From assembly GCA_031286585.1 (NCBI GenBank), contig JAITUC010000005.1, positions 62,001 through 126,000 on the forward strand: a DNA stretch of 64,000 bases. The letters run 5' to 3'. The position numbers and the translations under genes were made by a program. The number at the start of each line of letters is the position of its first letter. The first letter of the stretch is position 1. This DNA comes from Delftia acidovorans. Its GTDB lineage: Bacteria > Pseudomonadota > Gammaproteobacteria > Burkholderiales > Burkholderiaceae_C. Below, in pieces: positions 8,716 through 18,330 of the stretch. The notes below the pieces were generated by a model. That model was not told where the DNA came from. It ran no database searches and saw only the letters and a list, made by a program, of their open reading frames with translations.

Positions 8716-9828
8716 TCATCCATTGTTCTGCATCCAGCCCGGCAGCTTGAAGCGCACCATGGCCAGATAGGCGATCACATAGCTGACCACGAACAGCAGG
8801 CAAAAACCCACCAGAACGGGCGTGTTGCTCCAGAACAGCAGCGCCGGCACCACGGTCAGCAGCGTGAACGCCCACAGGTAGGGCGAAGTCCGGTTGTTGC
8901 GTCGCAGCATGCGCCGCGCCAGATCGTCGTCGAACACGCCACGCACGATGCGCCGGTAGATCAGCTGGTGGAAATGCAGGGCATCCGCCATGCCCGGCGA
9001 CATGCCGCGCATCAGCTTGCGGTAAATGGAAAACACCGTCTCCCAGACCGGGTAGATCAGCAGCAGCATGGGAAACCATGGCGAGACTGCGGAATTGCGC
9101 TGCACCAGGGCAATGCTGGCCAGGGCAATCGCCAGCCCCCAGACATAGGCCCCGCCATCACCGGCAAACATCATGCCGCGCGGGTAGTTCCAGACCAGGA
9201 AGCCGCAGGTGGCGGCGGCCAGCGTCACCAGCATGGCGGCCAGGGTCCGGTCCCCCACCTGAAGGGCCACATGGGCCAGCGCCAGGCAGATGATGGTGGC
9301 CACCATGCCGGCCAGCCCGTTGTAGCCGTCGATGATATTGAAGGCATGGGGCAGGCCCGTCAGGGCCAGCACCGCCAGGCCCATGCCCAGCCAGGGCATG
9401 GCCGGACCCAGTGCCTGCTCCAGCCAGGGCCAGCCGAGCCGTGGCACAGTGAGGCCGCATAACAACACGGCCAGCACGGCGCTGAGCAGGGTCAATACCA
9501 GGCGGTAGCGCACGCTCAGGCGCTGCGATACATCCTCGATGACGCCACCGACCACGGCCGGCAGCATGGCGGCCAGGCACACGACAACCCATAGCTGCAT
9601 GCGCAGCGACGAGGGATCTCCGCGCATGCTCAGCCAGGTGCCCACCCCCCAGGAGACAGCCAGTCCGAGGTACATCGGCACGCCGCCCAGTCGGGGCACC
9701 TCGCCCACGTGGAAACGCTGCGGCTTGTCGTAACCGTAGGAACTCTTCGCGTACCGCCCGGCCCAGCCCACCAGCAGTGCACAGCCGGTGCAGGACACCA
9801 GGAAGGCCAATACCGCCATCCAGATCAT
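8716..9828 (-). CDS. WecA/MraY-type polyprenyl-phosphate sugar-1-phosphate transferase
   Basis: A 370-residue protein with about ten membrane segments. It would transfer a sugar phosphate, probably an N-acetylhexosamine 1-phosphate, from a UDP-sugar to undecaprenyl phosphate and so start a lipid-linked glycan. Family motifs are VPRLGGVPMYLG, FNIIDGYNGLAG with its acidic residue, FAGDGGAYVWG, and the cytoplasmic HFHQLIYRRIV loop. Length and loop composition fit WecA/WbpL-type enzymes better than MraY. The ATG at 9828 overlaps the upstream glycosyltransferase stop by ATGA, so I chose it over longer in-frame starts. It likely initiates the polysaccharide made by the neighbouring locus. Confidence 0.85.
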   Translation of the reverse strand: MIWMAVLAFLVSCTGCALLVGWAGRYAKSSYGYDKPQRFHVGEVPRLGGVPMYLGLAVSWGVGTWLSMRGDPSSLRMQLWVVVCLAAMLPAVVGGVIEDVSQRLSVRYRLVLTLLSAVLAVLLCGLTVPRLGWPWLEQALGPAMPWLGMGLAVLALTGLPHAFNIIDGYNGLAGMVATIICLALAHVALQVGDRTLAAMLVTLAAATCGFLVWNYPRGMMFAGDGGAYVWGLAIALASIALVQRNSAVSPWFPMLLLIYPVWETVFSIYRKLMRGMSPGMADALHFHQLIYRRIVRGVFDDDLARRMLRRNNRTSPYLWAFTLLTVVPALLFWSNTPVLVGFCLLFVVSYVIAYLAMVRFKLPGWMQNNG

Positions 9829-10598
9829 GATGGCTCCCCATTCAGGCTGCGCAGCGAGGGCGCAGCCTGCGGCAGAGCCTTGGCCTTGCGGTATGCCGGA
9901 CGGCTCCACAGCCGCAGCAGGCTGGCCACATGCCATGCACCATGGCGCAGGCTGCGCCGGCTCGCCCTCTGCCCCGCATGGACAACAGGCACCTCGCCGC
10001 GCCGCAGCTCCCCGCCCAGCACCCGCAGGCGGAGGCACAGATCCACATCCTCGCAATACATATAGAAACCTTCGTCAAAACCACGCAGCCGCAGCCAGCT
10101 GTCCCGGCCCAGCACCAGACAGGCCGCATTGACCCATTCCACACGCTGCTCCACACGCCCGCGCAGCTTGCGTCGCAGCAAATTCCAGAACGATGGCAGC
10201 TCCCGCTCGAAATCCTGCAGCGTGCCGTCGTCGTCGATCTGCGGGGGATAGGCCAGCGCCAGACCGGGTCGGGCTACCAGCGCAAGCAGGCTTTGCAGCG
10301 GATCATCCTGCGCGCCCCAGTACACGTCAGGATTGATCACGCAGACAAACGCCTCCCGGGCATTCGCCAGCGCCCGGTTGTGGTTGCAGCCAAAACCCAG
10401 GGGTCGCGCATTGCGCCGGATCTCCAGGGCAAAAGGCCAGCCGGAAGCTGGCGCCAGAGGCTCCGCCTCGGGAATGTTGAGCGTCAGCACCACGCGGGAG
10501 ACTGGCGCCAGGCGCGCCGAAGCCAGGCATTCAAGCAGCCTCTGGATATGAGCGCCATGTCCGTGGCTCACCACCGACACGACCAACGATGAACCCAT
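9825..10598 (-). CDS. family 2 glycosyltransferase (rhamnosyltransferase-like)
   Basis: A 257-residue cytoplasmic or peripheral GT-A fold enzyme. Strand-loop patterns of GT2 are visible: VVSVVSHGHGAHI at the N terminus, then RRNARPLGFGCNHNRAL, INPDVYWG as the metal-binding acidic region, and the acceptor-side segment GFDEGFYMYCEDVDLCLRL, which is typical of WbbL-like rhamnosyltransferases. It is translationally coupled to the initiating transferase through ATGA. A dTDP-rhamnose pathway exists at 57.5-61 kb, so rhamnose transfer is plausible. Start at the ATG at 10598; one TTG codon precedes it. Confidence 0.85.
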   Translation of the reverse strand: MGSSLVVSVVSHGHGAHIQRLLECLASARLAPVSRVVLTLNIPEAEPLAPASGWPFALEIRRNARPLGFGCNHNRALANAREAFVCVINPDVYWGAQDDPLQSLLALVARPGLALAYPPQIDDDGTLQDFERELPSFWNLLRRKLRGRVEQRVEWVNAACLVLGRDSWLRLRGFDEGFYMYCEDVDLCLRLRVLGGELRRGEVPVVHAGQRASRRSLRHGAWHVASLLRLWSRPAYRKAKALPQAAPSLRSLNGEPS

Positions 10599-10945
10599 CA
10601 ATGCCGCCCTTCAGATCTTCAAATTCCCGCACGGGAATCACGCGCCGCAGAAACGGCGGCACAGAGTATTCCGCTGATGGCTTTCGTCAAGCGTCAGCGG
10701 AGTTGCCGTATTGCAAAAAAGTGCAACAGCCACGCAATATGTCATTACCCGGCCACGCCATGCAGTCACTGCGGTGGCCGGGATTATGATGCGCGACAAT
10801 CTGCCGCCCGGACTTCCGGGATTTTTTGCGCCCGACGTGGGCGCAGCTTGCTGCCCGCTGCAGACTGGCCAAGGCCGTCTGGCGTGAATGAATACGGCCG
10901 CGGCACCTGCTCCTCGCGGAGAGATTGCCCGGCACCCCATTTCCT
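10599..10945. promoter_or_regulatory. divergent intergenic region of the polysaccharide locus
   Basis: About 350 bases lie between two divergent genes, with no convincing open frame. It is more AT-rich than its flanks around 10690-10760 and so probably holds promoters for both directions, but I cannot name boxes with confidence. At 10807-10820 a short inverted repeat (CCCGG/CCGGG) is followed on the plus strand by ATTTTTTG, terminator-like and upstream of the long plus-strand gene. It could act as a leader attenuator (inference). Confidence 0.4.
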
Positions 10946-13900
10946 ATGACCACACCCATTCCCGATCCCCACGTCTACCTGCGCACCGTCGATCTGAACG
11001 AGCGCACGTCGCTGTCCGTGCTGGCCGGCCATGTCCGGGCCCAGGCGCACATACTGGATCTGGGTTGCGGCAGCGGCGCGCTGGGCGCCTTCCTCGCCGA
11101 GCACAAGCAATGCGTCTGCGATGGCGTCACCCTGAGCCAGGAAGAAGCGCGCCATGCCGCGCCCTTCTACCGCCATGTCCATGTGGCCGACCTGGAGGAC
11201 TGCGACCTGGACCAGCTCTTCGGCGATGCGCGCTATGACTACATCGTCTGCGCCGACGTGCTCGAGCACCTGCGCCAGCCCGAGCGCATCCTGGCCGCAT
11301 GCCGCAAGCGGCTAACGCCTGAAGGCCGTCTGCTGATCTCCGTGCCCAATGCGGGCTACAGCGGCCTGGTGGCAGAGCTGCTGCACGGCGAATTCCGCTA
11401 CCGAGAAGAAGGCCTGCTGGACCGCACCCACCTGCGCTTTTTCACGCGGCGCTCGCTGTCGCGCTTTCTGGCCGAACAAGGCTGGCAGGTCGATGACATC
11501 GACACCATCGAGCGTGCCCTTCCCGAATCGGAATTCCGCGTCGCCTACGACAGCCTGCCCCCTGCCGTTGCCCGCCACCTGCTGGCCACGCCCGATGCGC
11601 TGGCCTACCAGTTCATCGCCAGTGCGGCGCCCGCCGCCCAGGCGCTGCCCATCGAACCGCCGCTGAACTACCCCCAGGGGCACGCACTGTTCACGGCCCA
11701 GCTCTACATGGCGCGCGCTGGCCGCTATGAGGAAGAGAGCAAGCTCTCCACCACCGGCATCATTGGCCAGGCACGTCAGACATTGCGCTTTGCACTGCCC
11801 GACCACAACACCTCGCTGAGCCATCTGCGCCTGGACCTGGCCGACCGCCCTGGCTTCGTGCACCTGTACCGGCTGGCCTTGCTGGATGGACAAGGCGCCG
11901 TCGTCTGGCAATGGCGGCCCGAGGATTCGGACGCCGCCTTGCTGGGGCAACGCCCCCACCATCAGCTGGTGTGGAATGGGCCCCATCCGGCAGGCGCATT
12001 TGCGCTGATGCTGCTGCTGACCGGCGATGACCCGTGGTTCGAACTTCCCATTCCAGCAGAAACCCTGGCCTCCCTGCGTGGCGCCTCGCTGGAAATCGAG
12101 ATGGGATGGCCCATGTCGGCCGACTATCTGGCGCTGGCCGGGGCCGTGCAGCCGCTTGAGCGGCAGATCGCACTGGAACGCAGCAGAGCCAATGATCTGC
12201 AGGATCAATGGCACACACAGCGCATGCTGCTCGAGCAGCAGCACGCGCAGGATGTCCAGCAGTTGGAGGAACGCAGTGCTTCGATCCAGCGCCTGCAGCA
12301 CCGCAACGCCCTGCTGGAAGACAGCCACCAATCACAGAGCAAGGAGCGCGCCATCTGGCAACAGGAAGCCACCCGCGTACAGCGGGATTTCGCACGGCTG
12401 GAACAGCACCTGCGCGACATAGAGAACTCCACCGTCTTCCGGGCCACGCGCCCCCTCGTCCACGCCAAGATGCGCATCGACCGCCTGCTGGGCCGCACGC
12501 CCGTGCCTGCCCCTGTCCTCCATACCCCCGTACCCCAGCCGATGCCCCAGCAACCCGTCGATGTGATCGTGCCCGTGTACCGGGGGCTGGACGACACACG
12601 CAACTGCATCGAGTCCGTGCTCGCCAGCCCCTGCCGCACGCACTGGCAACTGGTGGTCATCAACGATGCCAGCCCGGAGCCCGAAGTCACAGCCTGGCTG
12701 CGCGAGAAGGCGGCACAAGAGCCTCGCATCACGCTGCTGGAGAATAAGGAGAACCTCGGCTTCGTCGGCACCGTGAACCGGGGCATGGCGCTGAACACCG
12801 CCCATGACGTGCTGCTGCTCAACAGCGACACCGTGGTCGCCAATGACTGGCTGGACCGCATCCGCCAGGCCGCCTACGGCGATGCACGCATCGCCTCCGT
12901 CACGCCGTTTTCCAACAACGCCACCATCTGCAGCTACCCGCGTTTTTGCGAGGGCAACGATCTGCCGCCCGGCATGGACACCGCCGCCATCGATGCACTG
13001 TGCGCGCGCACCAATCCCGGCCAGGTGGTGGACGTGCCGACCGGCGTGGGCTTTTGCATGTACATCCGCCGCGACAGCCTGAACGCCGTCGGCCTGTTCG
13101 ACACCGAGCACTTCGGCAAGGGCTATGGCGAAGAGAACGACTTCTGCCAGCGCGCCGCTGCGGCCGGCTGGCGCAACCTGCACTTGCTGGACACCTTCGT
13201 GCTGCACACGGGCGGCGTGAGCTTCGGAGAAAGCAAGAGCCCGCGCGAGCGGGCCGCCATGGAGACGCTGCGCCGCCTGCATCCGCGCTACGAGGCCGAT
13301 GTCATGGCCTTCGTCCAGGCCGACCCTGCGCGCACCGCGCGCCTTGCGCTGGACGTGGCACGCCTGCAGGCACAGGCCGCACATCTGCCCGTGGTGCTGG
13401 CCGTGCTCCACGACCGGGCGGGCGGCACCGTGCGCCATGTGCGCGAACTGGCGCAGTTCCTGCAAGGCAAGGCACTGTTCCTCATGCTCTCGCCAGCCGC
13501 AGGTGGCACCGTGGTATTGCGCCGTGCCGAAGAGAAAGAAGCCTTCGAGCTCGCCTTCCGCATCGCCGACCAGATGGAGGAACTGGTGCAGGCCCTGCGC
13601 CAGCTGGGCGTGGTGCATGTGCACTACCAGCATCTGCTGGGCCACAGCGAAGCCATCCTGGACCTGCCGGCACGCCTGGGAGCCGCCCATGACTTCACGG
13701 CCCACGACTTCTACACGTACTGCAAGAACATCTCGCTGACCGGCATAGACAACCGCTACGTCGTGCCGCCCCGCGCGGGCGAGTGCGGCTGCTGCGAACC
13801 CACGGACACAGCCCCCTACGCTGGCACCGTGGCCCAGTGGCGCCACCGCAATGCGCTGCTGCTGAACAACGCGCGCCATGTGCTGGCCCCCAGCCAGGAC

Positions 13901-14737
13901 ACAGCCATCCGGATCGCCGGTTTCGTGCCCGGTGCCCGCGTCCAGGCAGTTGCCCACACCGACCTGCCGGCACAGCTGCCGGCCCCGGCGGCACACCCGC
14001 TGGCCGCCACGGCCCCGCTCAAGATCGTCGTACTGGGAGCCATGAGCGCCATCAAGGGCGCCGACGTACTGGAAGCCGTGGCGATCGAGGCAGCCAAGCG
14101 GGGAGTTCCTGTGGAATTCCATCTGCTCGGCTATGGCTACCGCAGCCTGCAGACCCAGCCGCGCGCGCGCCTGACCGTGCACGGCGGCTACAAGGAAGAA
14201 GAGCTGCCGGCTTTGCTGCAGTGGCTGCAGCCCGACCTGGCCTGGTTCCCCGCCCAATGGCCGGAGACCTACAGCTACACCCTGAGCGCCTGCCTGGCCG
14301 CCGGGCTGCCGATCGTCGCGCCCGATATAGGGGCCTTCCCCGAAAGGCTGGCAGGCCGCGACTGGTCCTGGGTCATGCCCTGGGACGCCAGCGCCGCCCA
14401 ATGGCTGGACTTCTTCGCGCAAATACGCGAACGCCACTTCATTGAAGGGCAGCCACCGCAGCAACCCACCGCAACAGGGACTGCGGCCGCCCAGCCGGGA
14501 TCCACTTTCTATGGCGACGATTATCTCCAGGGGCTGCAGCCGCGCGATCAGGCCCTGCTCCAGCCGCTGGCTGCGGCCTTCCTGGCCACACATCGCCTTC
14601 AACGCCAGGACCATGCAGCAAGATCGGGGGCATTGATCCTGCTGGCCCATCTGCGCTCGCTACCCCTCCTGCGCGGCGTGGCCAGGCGCATTCCCGCGCA
14701 CTGGCAGCGACGGGTCAAGAATTGGCTGCAGGCCTGA
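10946..14737 (+). CDS. multi-domain methyltransferase / coiled coil / GT2 / GT4 protein
   Basis: A 1263-residue protein. Residues about 20-220 are a class I SAM methyltransferase (LDLGCGSGALG, ICADVLEHL). Residues 225-400 look like a beta-sandwich. A heptad-rich coiled coil runs from about 403 to 492. A GT2 glycosyltransferase spans about 535-770 (VDVIVPVYRGLDDT, LLLNSDTVV, GYGEENDFCQRA). A GT4-like GT-B domain fills about 815-1230 (IVVLGAMSAIKGADVLE, ETYSYTLSACLAAGLPIVAP). A cysteine cluster GECGCC lies near 947. Start set at the ATG at 10946; a TTG 21 bases earlier is possible. It probably extends and modifies or caps the glycan; the donor sugars are not deducible from sequence. Confidence 0.82.
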   Translation: MTTPIPDPHVYLRTVDLNERTSLSVLAGHVRAQAHILDLGCGSGALGAFLAEHKQCVCDGVTLSQEEARHAAPFYRHVHVADLEDCDLDQLFGDARYDYIVCADVLEHLRQPERILAACRKRLTPEGRLLISVPNAGYSGLVAELLHGEFRYREEGLLDRTHLRFFTRRSLSRFLAEQGWQVDDIDTIERALPESEFRVAYDSLPPAVARHLLATPDALAYQFIASAAPAAQALPIEPPLNYPQGHALFTAQLYMARAGRYEEESKLSTTGIIGQARQTLRFALPDHNTSLSHLRLDLADRPGFVHLYRLALLDGQGAVVWQWRPEDSDAALLGQRPHHQLVWNGPHPAGAFALMLLLTGDDPWFELPIPAETLASLRGASLEIEMGWPMSADYLALAGAVQPLERQIALERSRANDLQDQWHTQRMLLEQQHAQDVQQLEERSASIQRLQHRNALLEDSHQSQSKERAIWQQEATRVQRDFARLEQHLRDIENSTVFRATRPLVHAKMRIDRLLGRTPVPAPVLHTPVPQPMPQQPVDVIVPVYRGLDDTRNCIESVLASPCRTHWQLVVINDASPEPEVTAWLREKAAQEPRITLLENKENLGFVGTVNRGMALNTAHDVLLLNSDTVVANDWLDRIRQAAYGDARIASVTPFSNNATICSYPRFCEGNDLPPGMDTAAIDALCARTNPGQVVDVPTGVGFCMYIRRDSLNAVGLFDTEHFGKGYGEENDFCQRAAAAGWRNLHLLDTFVLHTGGVSFGESKSPRERAAMETLRRLHPRYEADVMAFVQADPARTARLALDVARLQAQAAHLPVVLAVLHDRAGGTVRHVRELAQFLQGKALFLMLSPAAGGTVVLRRAEEKEAFELAFRIADQMEELVQALRQLGVVHVHYQHLLGHSEAILDLPARLGAAHDFTAHDFYTYCKNISLTGIDNRYVVPPRAGECGCCEPTDTAPYAGTVAQWRHRNALLLNNARHVLAPSQDTAIRIAGFVPGARVQAVAHTDLPAQLPAPAAHPLAATAPLKIVVLGAMSAIKGADVLEAVAIEAAKRGVPVEFHLLGYGYRSLQTQPRARLTVHGGYKEEELPALLQWLQPDLAWFPAQWPETYSYTLSACLAAGLPIVAPDIGAFPERLAGRDWSWVMPWDASAAQWLDFFAQIRERHFIEGQPPQQPTATGTAAAQPGSTFYGDDYLQGLQPRDQALLQPLAAAFLATHRLQRQDHAARSGALILLAHLRSLPLLRGVARRIPAHWQRRVKNWLQA

Positions 14738-14850
14738 GTCAGCAGGCAAGACCGTCGCTGGCGGGCTTGCAGCCCCGACTGCCCTGAACCTTGCGCGCTT
14801 CTTCAAGGCAAGGTCCGCATCGCGCAAAGGTTGACAACGCTTCTCAGGCC

Positions 14851-17403
14851 ATGCACTCCATACGCCAGTCATTCCACAAGGGCATCCATCGGATGTCCTT
14901 CCTGCTGCTGACCATACTGCTTTGCGGCTTCCTTCTGCCGGCCGGTGCAACTGATACGACCTTCCATGACCAAGGAGTACTGGAGGATATCCATTTCGAT
15001 GCGGCCAAACAGCAGTTGATCGCCAAGGGTTGGAGCGCCTCCGGTCGCAGCCACGCCTTTCCGACCCAGGCTTCGATCTTCCTGGACGACCACCTTGTCT
15101 ACCAAGGCCGGCTCAATGCCCTGTCCTATCCCAGGCCCGACGTTGTGGCGGCTACAGGCAATCCGAACTGGGCCAATGCCGGATTCCACATCCGTGCCCC
15201 GCTCGACCCGGACTTTGCCTCCGGCACCTACACCGTACGCATGGAAATCATGACCACGGACGGCAGGCGTTTTGCGCTGACCACCATGGACAAGGCGCGA
15301 CAGATCACGCTGAACCAGCCTGCCCGCGCCGGCCTGCTGCCCAGAGCCGGCGCCCTTGTGGCCTTCTGCCTGCCCGCGCTGCTCCTGTTGCTGTCCCTGT
15401 CCGGATGGCAGTCCAGGCTGCGCATTGGTGTCAGGGCTTTTGGTGCTGCAACCGCAGCAGCCTTCATCACTCTGGTGGCGGGTGGATGGACCGGCTCCTC
15501 CGTTTCCCTGCTCTTTCAGAACGATGAGCTTGTCACCCATGACGAAAATGCTTGGCTTGGAGCCCCACAGATCATTCGCAGCGATGAATGGCAGGTCATC
15601 ACCGCCATGGCCATCAGCCAATACCATGCCGCCGCACCCGGACACCTGCTGAAGAGCTTCGAGAACACCAGCACGGTTTTTTCCAGCGCCGGCCACAACA
15701 TGAACACTGTGGGCATGAGTGGCGTGCCCGTCTCCAACCTGTCTGCGCTTGCCAAGCCGGCCACCTGGGGCTTTTTCATCCTTGACCTGCGGCGGGCGCT
15801 CGCATGGTACTGGTGGTTTCCTTACTTTGCCGGATTCGCTGCATGCCTGTGGGTCCTGGTCCGCATCGCACAACTGCGCTGGCAGCCCGCAGCTGTTCTT
15901 GCACTTGGCGTAAGTGCATCCCCCATGTCCGTTGGCTGGTCGGGCTGGCCTGTCTACATCCTGTTTTTCGCACTGCTCGCCTTCGGCATGTTCCTGACCG
16001 CCTGGACACGGCAATCCATCCGGCAGGTGCTACCCAGGGCACTGGTGGCAGGCTGGGCGCTGGCAGGCTTTGCCCTTACCCTGTACCCGGCCTGGCTCGT
16101 GGTGGTGGCCAGCCTGCTGGGCCCGCTCGCCATAGTATGGCTGTACATGCACCGCGGGGACTGGCGCTGGAACTGGCAACAGGCACTTCTGGTGGTGGTC
16201 ATGGCGCTTGTGCCCGCCCTTTTGCTCTACGCATGGTGGCTTCATGCGGCAGACGCCGTGTCGTCGATTGCCGCCACGGTCTACCCGGGAAGGCGCATGG
16301 AGACAGGGGGATACATGGATCCCTGGTACCTGGCCCGAGGGCTTTTCGGTCCGGACCAGATGTTCCACATCACCGACATGCTTGTCCCCAGCGATGCCGG
16401 CTCCCACATTTTCCTGGCCATTCCGCTGGCCTTGCTGTTTGCCTGGCAGCAAAAGCAGGACATGCGATGCAGCACACCACGGCAATTGGATCTGACGGGA
16501 TGCCTCTGCCTGGTCTTCATCGGCTGGACCCTGTACTTCTCATACCAGGGCATACCGGCCTGGCTGGCTCAGGCGACGCAATGGTCCAAGGTTCCGGTCT
16601 ACCGCACGGATATCGGCTTGCTGCTGGCTCAGACCTGGCTGCTGGCCAGCGTGCTCAGGAAACAATGGCCCACCCAGGCCTCGGAAATCATTCCAACCAT
16701 CCCGGAAAGGCAGCGCCAGTTGTCGGCACTTGCGGTAACGGGAGCAGCCGCCTGCGCATGGCTTGCGTATTTCACCTATTCAACGCTGCCTGTAGCGATC
16801 TCCGAGACCATCAGTCCAGGGGTCGCCGTCATCACGGCAACGGCCTTTGCCGTCCTGGCCCTGCTGCTGGCAAACCGGCAATTTGTTGCTGCAATGGCCA
16901 TCTACATGGTCTGGATGCTGGGAACAGCCCTGCCCTTCAACCCCTTGCTGCAGGCGCCATTGCATGTGGAACCAGGGCCAAAGCTGCAACAGCTGGACGC
17001 CGATGCCACGAGCCGCCAGGCCCGCTGGGTCGTGCTGGACAACCACCAGCAGGCCATGGCGCTGGCGGCATCAGGCATCAGGATCAGTTCAGGGATCTTC
17101 TACCACCCGCCTCTCGCGTTCTGGGAAAGGCTGGACCCCGGGAGGAAATACTTCGGTATCTACAACCGTTATCAGCACCTGACCATAGAAGGCGCCGACC
17201 TGCAGGGCACGGATTTCGAGCCGGTCCTCCATAGTCTGGACCATGTGCTGCTGCGTGTGGACACGCGCAGCTTCGACTTCTCGAAGATTGCCGCCACCCA
17301 CATCGCAGCACCGCGACGGCATGAGCAAGGCCTGAATCAGAATCCGCACCTGCGGCACCTGAAGTCAGAAGGCAGCTGGAGCTTTTACCGCACGATAGAT
17401 TGA
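14851..17403 (+). CDS. large polytopic membrane protein with N-terminal periplasmic domain, function unknown
   Basis: About 850 residues. A hydrophobic segment near residues 15-33 (signal anchor) is followed by a beta-rich domain to about 150 with an Ig-like feel (YTVRMEIMTTDGRR). About ten to twelve membrane helices then alternate with loops up to about residue 720, and a soluble C-terminal tail of about 130 residues follows. The layout recalls GT-C glycosyltransferases or other glycan-modifying membrane proteins, but I see no diagnostic motif and do not assign an activity. It lies 113 bases downstream of the multi-domain glycosyltransferase on the same strand, so co-expression is likely. 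The ATG at 14851 is chosen; an ATG at 14893 would remove the charged leader. A small hairpin lies at the convergent end near 17408-17422. Confidence 0.6.
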   Translation: MHSIRQSFHKGIHRMSFLLLTILLCGFLLPAGATDTTFHDQGVLEDIHFDAAKQQLIAKGWSASGRSHAFPTQASIFLDDHLVYQGRLNALSYPRPDVVAATGNPNWANAGFHIRAPLDPDFASGTYTVRMEIMTTDGRRFALTTMDKARQITLNQPARAGLLPRAGALVAFCLPALLLLLSLSGWQSRLRIGVRAFGAATAAAFITLVAGGWTGSSVSLLFQNDELVTHDENAWLGAPQIIRSDEWQVITAMAISQYHAAAPGHLLKSFENTSTVFSSAGHNMNTVGMSGVPVSNLSALAKPATWGFFILDLRRALAWYWWFPYFAGFAACLWVLVRIAQLRWQPAAVLALGVSASPMSVGWSGWPVYILFFALLAFGMFLTAWTRQSIRQVLPRALVAGWALAGFALTLYPAWLVVVASLLGPLAIVWLYMHRGDWRWNWQQALLVVVMALVPALLLYAWWLHAADAVSSIAATVYPGRRMETGGYMDPWYLARGLFGPDQMFHITDMLVPSDAGSHIFLAIPLALLFAWQQKQDMRCSTPRQLDLTGCLCLVFIGWTLYFSYQGIPAWLAQATQWSKVPVYRTDIGLLLAQTWLLASVLRKQWPTQASEIIPTIPERQRQLSALAVTGAAACAWLAYFTYSTLPVAISETISPGVAVITATAFAVLALLLANRQFVAAMAIYMVWMLGTALPFNPLLQAPLHVEPGPKLQQLDADATSRQARWVVLDNHQQAMALAASGIRISSGIFYHPPLAFWERLDPGRKYFGIYNRYQHLTIEGADLQGTDFEPVLHSLDHVLLRVDTRSFDFSKIAATHIAAPRRHEQGLNQNPHLRHLKSEGSWSFYRTID

Positions 17404-17429
17404 TGGACGGGCCTGAGGCCCGATCCCGG

Positions 17430-18290
17430 CTATGGTTTGCCCAGAAGCAGCAGGATCTCGTTGTTGCGCAACCAATCTTCGGGATAGCGTCCCTGCAATG
17501 CCTCGGGAATGGGCATGTCCACATGGCGCCGCTCCTCACGCAACACCTCGAAACCGGCCTGCCGGGCAATATCGATCAGTTCGTCCGCAGTGAGCCGGTT
17601 CAGCGCCTGGTATTCCTTGAACACGAAACGCTTGTAGCCATCCGCACCGAAGTCCGCAAAGCCAAAATCCACCTCGGCGGCATCAAGAGGGCCCTCGTGC
17701 TTTTCGATGGTGTTCCACAACTCCTCTTCCGAGGCCATCAAATGGTGCCAGGGCACATCGTCATAGCGACGCAGATGCGAGCCCCAGGGAGAGTGGAAGA
17801 GGGGCTCGATCTGCAGGAAGAAGACGCCACCCGACCGCAGACAGGCATGCAGGTCCGCCAGGATGGGCAGCACCTTGTCTCGCTGCACATGCTCGAAGGT
17901 GGACCAGCTCAGCAAACCATCATAGCCAGCATGCCTGCCCGCCAACGGCGAGTTTGGCACGATGGTCTCGAAGCTCAGCGCTGCGGGGATGCGCGACATG
18001 CCCAATTGCTCTCGTGCAATCCGGGGCAGCTTGGCATACTCCTGTCGAATATCTATGCCGTGGATGGATGTCGCGCCGTGACGCAAGACCAAAGCCAGAT
18101 CGGTGATGCCGTCGCCACAGCCGAAATTCAGCAATCTGGCCTGGGACAGATTCAGCGACTGTCCCAGCCAGTCATGGGCCAGATCCGCCGCATAGTTGAA
18201 ATGCGCACGAAACCACTCATCCGTGATCTTGTCGGCATTCCATGGGGAAATACCGAACAGCCGCTCCTGCAAATGCAGCATCCAACTCAT
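17430..18290 (-). CDS. class I SAM-dependent methyltransferase
   Basis: A 286-residue protein with a Rossmann-like methyltransferase core. Motif I is LLNFGCGDGITDLAL (about residue 55), the acidic residue ending strand 2 is in HGIDIRQEYA, and LLSWSTFEHVQRD marks the motif IV area. The N-terminal LQERLFGISPWNADK segment and C-terminal tail are not diagnostic. It sits in the polysaccharide locus, 40 bases downstream of a second methyltransferase and on the same strand as the ABC exporter. Methylation of a glycan residue is the likely job, by context. Sulphur, nitrogen or oxygen acceptor cannot be told. Confidence 0.8.
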   Translation of the reverse strand: MSWMLHLQERLFGISPWNADKITDEWFRAHFNYAADLAHDWLGQSLNLSQARLLNFGCGDGITDLALVLRHGATSIHGIDIRQEYAKLPRIAREQLGMSRIPAALSFETIVPNSPLAGRHAGYDGLLSWSTFEHVQRDKVLPILADLHACLRSGGVFFLQIEPLFHSPWGSHLRRYDDVPWHHLMASEEELWNTIEKHEGPLDAAEVDFGFADFGADGYKRFVFKEYQALNRLTADELIDIARQAGFEVLREERRHVDMPIPEALQGRYPEDWLRNNEILLLLGKP

Positions 18291-18330
18291 GCGATCGTCC
18301 TCTTAGTTCTTTCTTTAGCCCAGATAACGT

